A DNA stretch of 64,000 bases from Chloroflexota bacterium (lineage in GTDB: Bacteria; Chloroflexota; Anaerolineae; Anaerolineales; Villigracilaceae). The stretch lies in contig JAIOOU010000016.1 in assembly GCA_021414245.1 (NCBI GenBank), positions 103,931 to 167,930 of the forward strand. Direction: 5' to 3'. The translations under genes were made by a program, and so were the position numbers. A model generated the notes under the pieces. The model did no database searches. It saw only the letters and a list, made by a program, of their open reading frames with translations, and was not told where the DNA came from. The number at the start of each line of letters is the position of its first letter. Position 1 is the stretch's first letter. Of this stretch, positions 28,026-35,289 are shown piece by piece.

Positions 28026-28798
28026 TTGGATTTCTCCGCTTTTTCTTCCACGGCGGTCTTTTCCTTCTTCTTATTGTAAAGATTGACGCCGGCTGCAACG
28101 CCGGTTAATATCGCGCCCCAACCCAGGGCAAACGGGATGGTTATTTCCATCACCTTTTCGCTGACTTCGTTTACGGGCGTTGCAGGCAGGTTGGGCAGCC
28201 CCAATTCGCCAAACGGAATGTGCGAGATGATGAGATAAGACGTGCCGCCGTTCTCTTTTTCACCGTAGACATGATCGATGTAACGGCCGGGATGATCGGC
28301 GATGCGGGCGTGAGCCCTGGCGATTAATTCCTCCCGATCGCCGTATTCCAGGGCGTCAGTGGGGCAGGTTTGCACGCAAGCAGGCTCCTGGCCGTTATAG
28401 ATACGCTGCGGGCAGAAGGTGCACTTGTCGATAAAGGCGCCCTCGATAATTCCTTTATCGTAGTCAAAGTGCGGGACTCCGAATGGACAGGCGTTCATGC
28501 AATATCGGCAGCCGATGCAAAGGTCGGGGTTGTAAGTTACAGGGCCGTCTTCGGCTTTTGTATATGCACCAACAGGACACGCCGACATGCAGTCTGGGTG
28601 GTCACAATGCATGCAATGGTAGACCATCGTACCGCGTTGAAGCTCGGGATATTCACCCTTGATCCCCACTCCGGCCACCCAGATACGGGTTTTATCCATT
28701 TCAATATTATTTTCAACGCTGCAGGCCACCATGCAGGCACGGCAATCAATACAGCGCGTGGCATCAAAGAGATAGGCGTGATGTTTAATTTCTGTCAT
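28022..28798 (-). CDS. Four-cluster ferredoxin subunit with C-terminal membrane helix (HybA/PsrB type)
   Basis: A 258-residue electron-transfer subunit. Cys motifs for four [4Fe-4S] clusters are seen: CIDCRACMVAC, CMHCDHPDCMSAC, CIGCRYCMNAC and CTFC with CVQTC. A C-terminal hydrophobic helix (about 217-240) ends in a Lys/Glu-rich tail, as in HybA-like subunits. It links the molybdopterin catalytic subunit (ten bases upstream) to the NrfD-type subunit (overlap downstream). No own signal peptide is seen, so it probably travels with the TAT-exported catalytic subunit. Confidence 0.92.
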   Translation of the reverse strand: MTEIKHHAYLFDATRCIDCRACMVACSVENNIEMDKTRIWVAGVGIKGEYPELQRGTMVYHCMHCDHPDCMSACPVGAYTKAEDGPVTYNPDLCIGCRYCMNACPFGVPHFDYDKGIIEGAFIDKCTFCPQRIYNGQEPACVQTCPTDALEYGDREELIARAHARIADHPGRYIDHVYGEKENGGTSYLIISHIPFGELGLPNLPATPVNEVSEKVMEITIPFALGWGAILTGVAAGVNLYNKKKEKTAVEEKAEKSK

Positions 28799-28808
28799 GA
28801 GTGCACCT

Positions 28809-30992
28809 CTAAACCTTTTTTACCGTTACAAATGTCTGGCTAAGTGCCTGGCCGCCGCTGATGGGGTCTGTGTAGGTGACGTGAACTGCTGAATCGGCTG
28901 CGCCAATACCGAAGGCTGTCTTCAGTCCTTTGGAGAGATGCCCATAGCCGGGCGTCATGTATACGCAGTCCGGGCGAATGGCTTGTGTGACGAGAAGGCG
29001 CGTATGGATCTGACCGACGGAGCTCGTAACTTCAACCCAGTCTTCATTTGCGAGGCCCAGATTTTCAGCCGTTTTTGAGTTCATCCACAAGCGCGGTTCA
29101 TCAGAATACTTATGAAGCAATTGATTATTTTGGGTTCCAAACTGTGTGGATTGGGCCACTTTGCCGGTCAATAAATAAAACTGATCCTCCGCAGGTTGCG
29201 GTGGTTCTTCCCAGGTGGGAACGCCTGGGAAACCCACTTTTGCCAGTGTCTCGGAAAATAACTCTATTTTTCCACTGGGCGTATTCCAGTTTAATTCGGC
29301 AGATTCCCCCGCATGGGGTGCTTCCCTGAGTTCGGCATATCCTTTGGCCTTGATTTCCTCAAGACTGATGCCTGTCGGGGCAAGCTGCTGGCGTAAATAA
29401 TCCTCTTCATCAGCGTATTGGAAGAAATCCCCGATGCCAAGCCGTTCGCCCAACTGTTTGTAAACCCACAAGGCTGATTTGGCATCACCTTGCGGCTCAA
29501 TCACGGGTTGGCGAATAAACACCTTGTCGCCGATGGGTACAAGCGGATCATAGCGTTCGAGATAGGAAGCCTCGGGAAGGATTACATCCGAGAACCAGGC
29601 GGTATCGTTGAGAATGATATCCATCGTGACGATGAAATCCAATTTTTCGAAGGCTTTCAATGTTTTTCCACGGTCTGGCAGGGACATGACCGGATTTTGC
29701 CGGGAAATGAACCAGCCATGAGCTTGATATGGATCCCCGCTCACAATATTGTCACGTAATTCCTGAAACACGCCGATTTTGAAGGGCACGACGGGATATT
29801 TCCAGGGTACGCCGTCCAGCCGTAATGCAGAGATTCGGGGATATGCCGGTTGCGAAGGAGCGCCGAGCGTGCCGCTTTCCTCCCCGCCCGCATCCTGCAA
29901 AACCACGTTCCAGTTCCCAACCAGGGCGTTCAGGATCGTGATGGCCCGCTGGGTGTGGAAGGAGTTGATAAAGTTCGAAGTGCGCCAGCCATTATGCGCC
30001 AGTGCGTGCGGTGCGGCCTGCGCGAATTCATGTGCGATGCGCGAAATGGTTTCGGCGGGGATCCCCGTCAGGGGAGCGGCCCATTCCGGTGTGTATCGGT
30101 GCACTTCCTTTTTCAATTCATCAAAGCCGATGGTGTTCTTTTCAACGAAGGAACGGTTGTAAAGATTTTCACCAACGATCACGTTAAGCAATGCCAAATG
30201 AAAGGCAAGATCATTCCCGGGTTTGACGGGCAGCCACTCGGTCGCTTTGGATGCGGTCTTTGTATAGCGCGGATCCAGATAAACCACCTTCGCGCCGCGG
30301 TCGATCGCCATGATCAGGTCGTGTGTCTCGGAGGTTGAGATCGCTTCGAGCAGATTTCGTCCGGTTAGAAGGATGTACTTTAATTTGTCATCATAAATGC
30401 GGGCGGGCTCCTCCATGCCGTAAGTCATGGTGTTTGCGACGATCATGGCGTTGAAACAAAGCGAGCGCTGAGTCCCGTAATTGGGTGAACCAAAAGCGTA
30501 AAGCAGGTTTTCAAAAAGAGGCTGGCTTAAATTGTGGGTCGACGAGAAAACCATTGCTTCCGCGCCGTATTTCCCCTTGATCTCAAGTATTTTATTCGCG
30601 ACCAGGTCAAGTGCCTCCTCCCATGTGGCCGGACGGAATATGCCTTCACCGCGCTTGCCTGCGCGGATGAGAGGAGTCAGTACACGGTCGGGGTCGTACG
30701 TGTTCATCAATCCAGACTGCCCGCGCGGGCAAAGATTTCCGCGCGAATGCGGGTGGTCGGGATTCCCGTCCAATTTAACGACCCGCCCCTTCACGACCTT
30801 TGCGATCAGACCACAGCGCCAAACGCACATCTCACACATTGTTGAGATGTGGCCATCGCCATCAGCATTTAAAGCTCCGTTGTCCCAGGCCGCTCGTGCC
30901 ACCTTGGGTGGAAGCATTTGACCAATGGCCAATGCCCCGACAGATGCCGCGCCCAACTTCAGAAAATCTCGCCTTGAGACTGTTTTTGTCAT
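28809..30992 (-). CDS. TAT-exported molybdopterin oxidoreductase (PsrA/PhsA-like)
   Basis: A 727-residue CISM catalytic subunit. The twin-arginine signal SRRDFLKLG (6-14) directs export. A [4Fe-4S] site is formed by Cys53, Cys56, Cys60 and Cys88. The likely metal ligand is Cys179 in GTQRSLCFN, giving the Cys-ligated class that includes polysulfide, thiosulfate and tetrathionate reductases. GNPDHPHSRGNLCPRGQ and the C-terminal dinucleotide-binding domain are also seen. Neighbouring YeeE/YedE transporters and an ArsR regulator favour a sulfur-compound substrate, but the substrate is not proven. It may reduce or oxidise, depending on partners. Confidence 0.9.
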   Translation of the reverse strand: MTKTVSRRDFLKLGAASVGALAIGQMLPPKVARAAWDNGALNADGDGHISTMCEMCVWRCGLIAKVVKGRVVKLDGNPDHPHSRGNLCPRGQSGLMNTYDPDRVLTPLIRAGKRGEGIFRPATWEEALDLVANKILEIKGKYGAEAMVFSSTHNLSQPLFENLLYAFGSPNYGTQRSLCFNAMIVANTMTYGMEEPARIYDDKLKYILLTGRNLLEAISTSETHDLIMAIDRGAKVVYLDPRYTKTASKATEWLPVKPGNDLAFHLALLNVIVGENLYNRSFVEKNTIGFDELKKEVHRYTPEWAAPLTGIPAETISRIAHEFAQAAPHALAHNGWRTSNFINSFHTQRAITILNALVGNWNVVLQDAGGEESGTLGAPSQPAYPRISALRLDGVPWKYPVVPFKIGVFQELRDNIVSGDPYQAHGWFISRQNPVMSLPDRGKTLKAFEKLDFIVTMDIILNDTAWFSDVILPEASYLERYDPLVPIGDKVFIRQPVIEPQGDAKSALWVYKQLGERLGIGDFFQYADEEDYLRQQLAPTGISLEEIKAKGYAELREAPHAGESAELNWNTPSGKIELFSETLAKVGFPGVPTWEEPPQPAEDQFYLLTGKVAQSTQFGTQNNQLLHKYSDEPRLWMNSKTAENLGLANEDWVEVTSSVGQIHTRLLVTQAIRPDCVYMTPGYGHLSKGLKTAFGIGAADSAVHVTYTDPISGGQALSQTFVTVKKV

Positions 30993-31012
30993 TGTTACTC
31001 CTAAGAAGTTTT

Positions 31013-31043
31013 CAGCAGCAATCCTTCATGCTGATTGCTGCTG
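31013..31043 (-). promoter_or_regulatory. Intergenic hairpin between the YeeE/YedE-like and molybdoenzyme genes
   Basis: A perfect 11-base-pair stem (CAGCAGCAATC / GATTGCTGCTG) with a nine-base loop and no T-run. A role in mRNA processing or differential expression is possible. Confidence 0.5.
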
Positions 31044-31055
31044 ACTGGCCACGAA

Positions 31056-31607
31056 TTAGAGCTTTTCCTTGCGTTTCCATCCTGCACGATCGATCAGGTA
31101 GAAAAGCAGGACTGACATCAACGCGAAGACCAGCACCGTCAGGAAGGGGCTTAAATTCCACAGGTCAGGAATGGTTGTGCTGCCATAATTGGCAATTTTG
31201 GAGATCGCTGGAAAAACCTTTTGATACGTCAGGCCATATAGAATGGCGCCAGTAAGGAAACCTAATAAGCCGGGAACTATGTAGTCTAATTTGCCTTCGC
31301 CGCCACCGGCAGCGCAAGTACCCGGTCAGAATCCTGTGAGCGCCATACCGATGCCAAAGATCAGCCCTCCGATAACGTTTCCGGCTATATAGGTTGCGGG
31401 AATTGCCGGGAAGGTGATCAGGCCCAGTCCGCGCAAGGCGAACAAGCCGCTCATGGCAACCACCAGCGCGGTCATCATGAATTGCAGGACTGCCATGTCT
31501 GTAAAGCGGAATACATTTACGATCTTATGGTATTTGGTCAGCCCGGCCTTGTTTAAGGAAAAGCCAAAGAAACCACCAAGGATGAGAGCGGTAATATAAT
31601 TTGTCAT
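31056..31607 (-). CDS. YeeE/YedE-family sulfur transporter half with in-frame UGA read as selenocysteine
   Basis: A 183-residue membrane protein if TGA 31326-31328 (codon 94) is decoded. Before it are 93 codons ending GIGMALTGF, and after it the frame continues PGTCAAGGGEGKLDY and then two or three helices to TAA 31056-31058. Family members have Cys in this exact place (G-[FY]-C-P-G-T). The final length (183) matches its partner half (181 residues). A SECIS-like hairpin follows the TGA. In YeeE-type thiosulfate transporters conserved cysteines relay the substrate, so Sec94 would sit in the transport path; Cys98 gives a U-x3-C pair. The alternative is a pseudogene with a nonsense change; base-perfect continuation and the Cys position argue against that. 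selAB/selC are not in the window. Confidence 0.82.
31294..31318 (-). promoter_or_regulatory. Predicted bacterial SECIS-like hairpin downstream of UGA
   Basis: Read on the minus strand, the stem CUUGCGCUGCC / GGCGGCGAAGG (11 pairs with one G-A mismatch and wobbles) closes on a GGU apical loop. Seven base pairs next to the loop are unbroken. The loop starts 18 bases after the UGA, within the spacing usual for bacterial SECIS elements, and has the G in the loop expected for SelB binding. Confidence 0.65.
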
Positions 31608-31616
31608 TTCAGCCTC

Positions 31617-32162
31617 CTAATAGTTTTTGCGATAAATAACCAACGCAGTGACAATGCCGGAGGCAAACATCCCGGCAATGAACAAAAATGCGGCCGGGGC
31701 AAGCAGCATGCCGCCGGAAATCGCCAATCCGCTGGTGCAGCCACCGGCGATGCCCGCCGCATATTCCAAAATGATCGCGCCAAGAAAAGCCAGCACCCAG
31801 CGCTTCCAGGTCTGCGCGCCAAAGATGCGCTTCCACTGGGTGTCGGAATTGGAAGCATCCTTTTTGCCCCATTTGAGCGTACCGCTGGTTGCAGCGCCGA
31901 TCATCCCGCCGAAAAATACGCCCACCAGCAAAATTACCCCTACGGTGATTCCCGGCGGCATGATGAAGTTGAAATACATATTGTCAAATATTTTTGGCGC
32001 AGCGGCTTTGCCGATCAAGCCGGCCAGATTCTCAAATGCACCTGAAGCGCCCAAAAGACTGTTGCTGATCCAGACCATCGCAATCCCCACCACCCCGAGC
32101 AGAATGCCTGCCACATAAGGCGACCATGTCTCCCTGCGGATGTAATTCATAATGAATTTCAT
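31617..32162 (-). CDS. YeeE/YedE-family sulfur transporter half (Cys form)
   Basis: A 181-residue membrane protein with about four to five helices, corresponding to the N-terminal half of full-length YeeE/YedE. The motif AGIAGGCTSGLAISGG carries the family's conserved Cys (Cys142). The C-terminal half is encoded nine bases downstream as the selenocysteine candidate, so together they would make one two-subunit transporter for thiosulfate or a related sulfur or selenium species. It follows the triheme cytochrome gene by three bases. Confidence 0.88.
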   Translation of the reverse strand: MKFIMNYIRRETWSPYVAGILLGVVGIAMVWISNSLLGASGAFENLAGLIGKAAAPKIFDNMYFNFIMPPGITVGVILLVGVFFGGMIGAATSGTLKWGKKDASNSDTQWKRIFGAQTWKRWVLAFLGAIILEYAAGIAGGCTSGLAISGGMLLAPAAFLFIAGMFASGIVTALVIYRKNY

Positions 32163-32165
32163 GAT

Positions 32166-32999
32166 TTACTCCTTGTCCTTTTTATCTGAAACCACGGCGT
32201 CGATCAAGTCCAGAACCTTGTCGGCCTTCCCGGGATTATCCAAAACGTTCTTCAGTGACTTGCGTGACTGTGATTTAAGTTCTGCGATCCGTGGAAGCAT
32301 CTCAACCACGTCTGCAGGATATTCACCCTCTGCCTTGCGGGTATCTCCAAATGAAATGTTGACCAGTTTCTCGCGTGTGATCACAAATCCGCCACCGCCC
32401 ACGATCATCAAAGCGATCATCGCCAACAGGATGGAATTTCCCCAATTAATGGGCTTCTTTCCGAGGACGATTTCGTTGTAATTCTGGGCATAGTTGACGA
32501 CATTCGGATCATCCACCATGATTTCGTTGCAGCTTTGAACTAGCGCCGTGTTCGAAGCGGGGGCTGCCGCCACGGGCGTCGCTTCAACATCCCCGCCCGA
32601 AACTGGTGCAGCAGACCCCGGGCCGAGCGTTACCCCCAGAGTGGTTGCATAGACCTGGGCACGCGCGTCCAGATCTGTGACATGGCATTGCTGACAGGAA
32701 GCCTTTATGTCTGCAAGCGGTGAGACCATGCCTTGGTGCGCGACGGCTTTGTCTGTGGCCTGATTATTCCCGGCATGACAGATATAGCAAAAATCTCCGA
32801 AAGCATGGGATTGATGCCAGCTGGTCCCGTCTGCATTGACCGGCATTTCGGCTTGCGTCTCATGGCAGTTTTTGCAGGATGAAGCCTGGGAGCCGCATTG
32901 GGCGCTTGCCGGGGTGGCTGTCATTAGATAAAAGCCGGCTGTAATGACGATTGCGAGTCCGATAACCAGAAAGGAAAGAGCGGTGTTTTTATGTTGCAT
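32166..32999 (-). CDS. Membrane-anchored triheme cytochrome c
   Basis: A 277-residue protein with N-terminal signal (about 8-33), three CXXCH sites (CKNCH 42-46, CYICH 71-75, CQQCH 102-106), a Pro/Ala-rich linker, one membrane helix (about 188-206) and a charged cytoplasmic tail of about 70 residues. The outside heme domain with an inside helical tail is an unusual topology. First structural gene after the ArsR regulator. It may hand electrons to or from the molybdoenzyme module. Confidence 0.85.
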   Translation of the reverse strand: MQHKNTALSFLVIGLAIVITAGFYLMTATPASAQCGSQASSCKNCHETQAEMPVNADGTSWHQSHAFGDFCYICHAGNNQATDKAVAHQGMVSPLADIKASCQQCHVTDLDARAQVYATTLGVTLGPGSAAPVSGGDVEATPVAAAPASNTALVQSCNEIMVDDPNVVNYAQNYNEIVLGKKPINWGNSILLAMIALMIVGGGGFVITREKLVNISFGDTRKAEGEYPADVVEMLPRIAELKSQSRKSLKNVLDNPGKADKVLDLIDAVVSDKKDKE

Positions 33000-33018
33000 G
33001 GGTTCTCCTCGGGTGAGT

Positions 33019-33360
33019 TTAGGGATTTGCTGTTTCTTCCATTAATCCTGCGCGATATGCCAGCCGGTCCCGCATGACACTCCGTAAGAGGTCAAGGGCT
33101 TGGATCAATCTTTGGTCGGATATTTCGTATGTAATACTGGTTCCCTGGCGGGTGGTGTGAACCAGGCCGTGTTCACGTAATACTTTCAAATGCCGGGAGG
33201 TGGTGGGTTGGTTCAAGTTGAGTTCATTCGTGAGATCTGATACGTTACGCGGCCCCTCATTTAGGGCATATAAAATCAAAAGTCGATTGGGATCGGAAAG
33301 TGCCGAGCAAAAATCCGCTTCCAGTTGTGATATTTCAAGTTGCAGGGTTTGGTTTACCAT
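33019..33360 (-). CDS. ArsR-family transcriptional regulator
   Basis: A 113-residue winged-helix repressor with LNLNQPTTSRHLKVLREHGLVH as recognition helix and wing. No CxC metal-binding motif of ArsR/SmtB is present, so it may sense something other than arsenic, perhaps a sulfur species or redox state. ATG 33360 is chosen over 33408 because AAGGA lies just upstream. It is 19 bases upstream of the triheme cytochrome gene and probably regulates this operon. Confidence 0.9.
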   Translation of the reverse strand: MVNQTLQLEISQLEADFCSALSDPNRLLILYALNEGPRNVSDLTNELNLNQPTTSRHLKVLREHGLVHTTRQGTSITYEISDQRLIQALDLLRSVMRDRLAYRAGLMEETANP

Positions 33361-33414
33361 TTTGTCCTTGCCTTCATTCGTATAAACGCATATTTGCAAC
33401 TCCATCATAATATT

Positions 33415-33470
33415 GTGACATAATGTACAATAGTGGAGTGTGTCATATTAAGTTTCGTTTAATGTCATAT
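33415..33470. promoter_or_regulatory. Repeated TGTCATA-like elements between ArsR and XRE genes
   Basis: TGTCATAT occurs at 33441-33448 and 33463-33470 (22 bases, two helical turns apart), and the inverse TGTGACATA at 33415-33423. They lie between the divergent arsR and XRE genes, just upstream of a TATAAT (33481-33486), and could be operator sites for either regulator. Confidence 0.45.
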
Positions 33471-33521
33471 ATAGTTGGTGTATAATTCGGGTAACCATGG
33501 TCGAATTTCAAAGGAGTCCCT

Positions 33522-34130
33522 ATGGAACCATTTGCTCGTGAGGCGGCTTCCGTCGATGTAGCCAGCAGTTTGCGTGAATTGCGTGAGGCACGGGGCATTT
33601 CCATGCGTACACTTGCCGCTAAAAGCGGGCTCTCGGCAAATGCTCTGAGCATGATCGAACGGGGAAAGACTTCTCCGTCTGTTAGTACTTTGTATAAATT
33701 GGCCGACGCCCTGGGCGTATCGATCACGGCTTTTTTTGGGGCGGAAACGGAGAAGAAGCAGGTTGTATTCTTGAAATCCGATGAGCGAACCCGCATGTCC
33801 TTCACCAGAGGTGTGTTTGAAGCCTTGGGCGGGGAGCAGTTTTCTGGGCGGGTTGAACCGTTCATGTTGACTTTGGAAAGCGGTTCGTCCAGCGGACCAC
33901 ACAATATCGTACACACAGGGCACGAGTTCGTATTTTGTCTGCGCGGTCAGTTGGAATATTATGTCGAGAAGCAGGTCTTTCAGCTCGCGGCAGGAGACAG
34001 CCTGCTGTTTGCATCGAAACTTCAACATCGATGGAAGAATTCCTCCAGAAATGTGGTTAGCGCGTTGATCGTTATTTCGGGATTTGCGGAAGGAGAGCAG
34101 CCGCATGCCATGCACTGGAAAAAAAGGTAG
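33522..34130 (+). CDS. XRE-family regulator with cupin domain
   Basis: A 202-residue protein with an N-terminal helix-turn-helix (about 16-70; MRTLAAKSGLSANALSMIER) and a C-terminal cupin barrel (about 110-190; HTGHEFVFCLRGQLEYYV and AGDSLLF). This class usually senses a small ligand in the cupin and regulates nearby genes (PuuR-like). It is transcribed away from the arsR-led operon. The ligand is unknown. Confidence 0.9.
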   Translation: MEPFAREAASVDVASSLRELREARGISMRTLAAKSGLSANALSMIERGKTSPSVSTLYKLADALGVSITAFFGAETEKKQVVFLKSDERTRMSFTRGVFEALGGEQFSGRVEPFMLTLESGSSSGPHNIVHTGHEFVFCLRGQLEYYVEKQVFQLAAGDSLLFASKLQHRWKNSSRNVVSALIVISGFAEGEQPHAMHWKKR

Positions 34131-34142
34131 GGATGGAATTAC

Positions 34143-34187
34143 CAGAAACAAAAAGACGTCTCTTGCGGAGACGTCTTTTTGTTTCTG
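34143..34187. terminator. Bidirectional terminator between XRE-cupin and sufT genes
   Basis: A perfect 20-base-pair stem starting CAGAAACAAAAAGACGTCTC with loop TTGCG, A-rich on the left and T-rich on the right. Confidence 0.9.
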
Positions 34188-34206
34188 GACCTATCAGTGA
34201 TTTAAA

Positions 34207-34554
34207 TTACGCGTACATTCCCCAGTCGAGCGCAGATGGATCTTCCATCATGGAGAAGTCCCACATGTCCATGCCCATTTCAATGTTGACCGGCATATTG
34301 AGGCCTTCCACAGCCTTGGCCTTGGTCATTTCGATCATGGCCGGGCCGTATGGGCAAAATGGCGTTGTCAGGATCATTTTGATCCGGCCTATGCTGTTTT
34401 CGATCTCCACATCGCGGATCAGGCCAAGCTGGATGATGTCCATCCCGATTTCAGGGTCGATCACCTCGGAAAGCCGCGCCCGCAATTCCTGAACGCGCTC
34501 CGGATGGGTCTGATGAAGGGTCCATTGGATTTCCTTGACTTCAGAGTCGGTCAT
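34207..34554 (-). CDS. sufT: MIP18/DUF59-family iron-sulfur assembly factor (SufT-like)
   Basis: A 115-residue protein of the DUF59 family. The core VIDPEIGMDIIQLGLIRDV and TPFCPYGP (with the conserved Cys) match SufT/PaaD/MIP18-type factors that help mature iron-sulfur proteins. AAGGAG lies upstream. It is 19 bases after sufR on the same strand, so the two form an operon, and the sufCBDSU genes lie beyond the metallophosphatase gene. Confidence 0.88.
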   Translation of the reverse strand: MTDSEVKEIQWTLHQTHPERVQELRARLSEVIDPEIGMDIIQLGLIRDVEIENSIGRIKMILTTPFCPYGPAMIEMTKAKAVEGLNMPVNIEMGMDMWDFSMMEDPSALDWGMYA

Positions 34555-34573
34555 TTTGGCTCCTTGTTCTTCC

Positions 34574-35197
34574 TTAATTTTTAATTTTCGCGGGCTGAAT
34601 CACATAGGTGCAATGCGCGGCGCCGCTTAAAATGCACTGCACCTTGTTTGCGGGCAGGGCCAGCATCTTCGAGATCAAGGTCTGGTCGACCGTGCAGACT
34701 TCCGGATGAGCGATCCCGATTTGATAATACGGGCAGGAAATTTCATGGATCTGATACTGCCCATCCTTTTTTTCCCATTCAACGGTAAAACCTTCGCGGC
34801 CCAGCATTTCCTTGACGAAGTCAAGCCGCTCTTCCATACTTAATCCCTGCATGTCGCTGGAGTACTGGCCAGCCATGTCTTCCGCGATCTGGCTGAACAA
34901 CTTGGTCACAACCGGCCCGGGCATGGTGTCCTTCATTTGCGAAAGCAAACGACTCGTGAGCTGCATATAACGTGTAGGGAAATGTTCCATGCCTTCGTCG
35001 GTGAGGACGTACACGAGGCGGGGACGGCCAACGCCATGCCGCTCCTCCTGTCCCTCCACCAGACCTTCCATTTGCAGATTTGTCAGATGATGACGAACAG
35101 AAATCGGATTTATTCCGACCGCTTCTGCCAGGGTGTTGATCGTGGACCTTGGTTTCTGTAATAAAGTCTGCAAAATCTTGTCACGCGTTGATTTCAT
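34574..35197 (-). CDS. sufR: SufR-like iron-sulfur-sensing repressor
   Basis: A 207-residue DeoR-type winged-helix regulator. The HTH is within the first 65 residues (LAEAVGINPISVRHHLTNLQMEGLV), followed by a helical linker. C-terminal Cys155, Cys168, Cys188 and Cys196 can ligate the cluster that SufR uses to sense iron-sulfur status. ATG 35197 is preferred over the longer frame to 35233. A 27-base element abutting its own promoter recurs at the suf promoter, which supports autoregulation and control of suf. Confidence 0.88.
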   Translation of the reverse strand: MKSTRDKILQTLLQKPRSTINTLAEAVGINPISVRHHLTNLQMEGLVEGQEERHGVGRPRLVYVLTDEGMEHFPTRYMQLTSRLLSQMKDTMPGPVVTKLFSQIAEDMAGQYSSDMQGLSMEERLDFVKEMLGREGFTVEWEKKDGQYQIHEISCPYYQIGIAHPEVCTVDQTLISKMLALPANKVQCILSGAAHCTYVIQPAKIKN

Positions 35198-35204
35198 ATC
35201 CAAA

Positions 35205-35233
35205 AGTATAACCAAGACAGGGGCGAATGTCAA
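35205..35233 (-). promoter_or_regulatory. Promoter of sufR
   Basis: Read on the minus strand: TTGACA (35228-35233) and TATACT (35205-35210) with 17 bases between. The upstream edge touches the predicted SufR operator. Confidence 0.75.
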
Positions 35234-35258
35234 TATACTAGATAAATATCATAAATAT
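35232..35258. promoter_or_regulatory. Predicted SufR operator at sufR
   Basis: A 27-base AT-rich element with dyad core GATA-AA-TATC, flanked by ATAT on both sides. It matches the element at 38866-38892 at 26 of 27 bases and, like it, abuts a TTGACA box. Confidence 0.75.
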
Positions 35259-35289
35259 ACAATCGGGAGTTTTTCGTTGAAAGATCGTC

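Noticed and set aside
31326..31328. TGA as a frameshift or nonsense that makes the YeeE/YedE half a pseudogene
   Set aside because: The downstream frame is intact to a proper stop, encodes the expected family sequence and the base count is unbroken. The site equals the conserved Cys.
31609..31872. Open frames antisense or out of frame to the YeeE/YedE half
   Set aside because: They are shadows of a well-supported membrane protein gene and have no family features.
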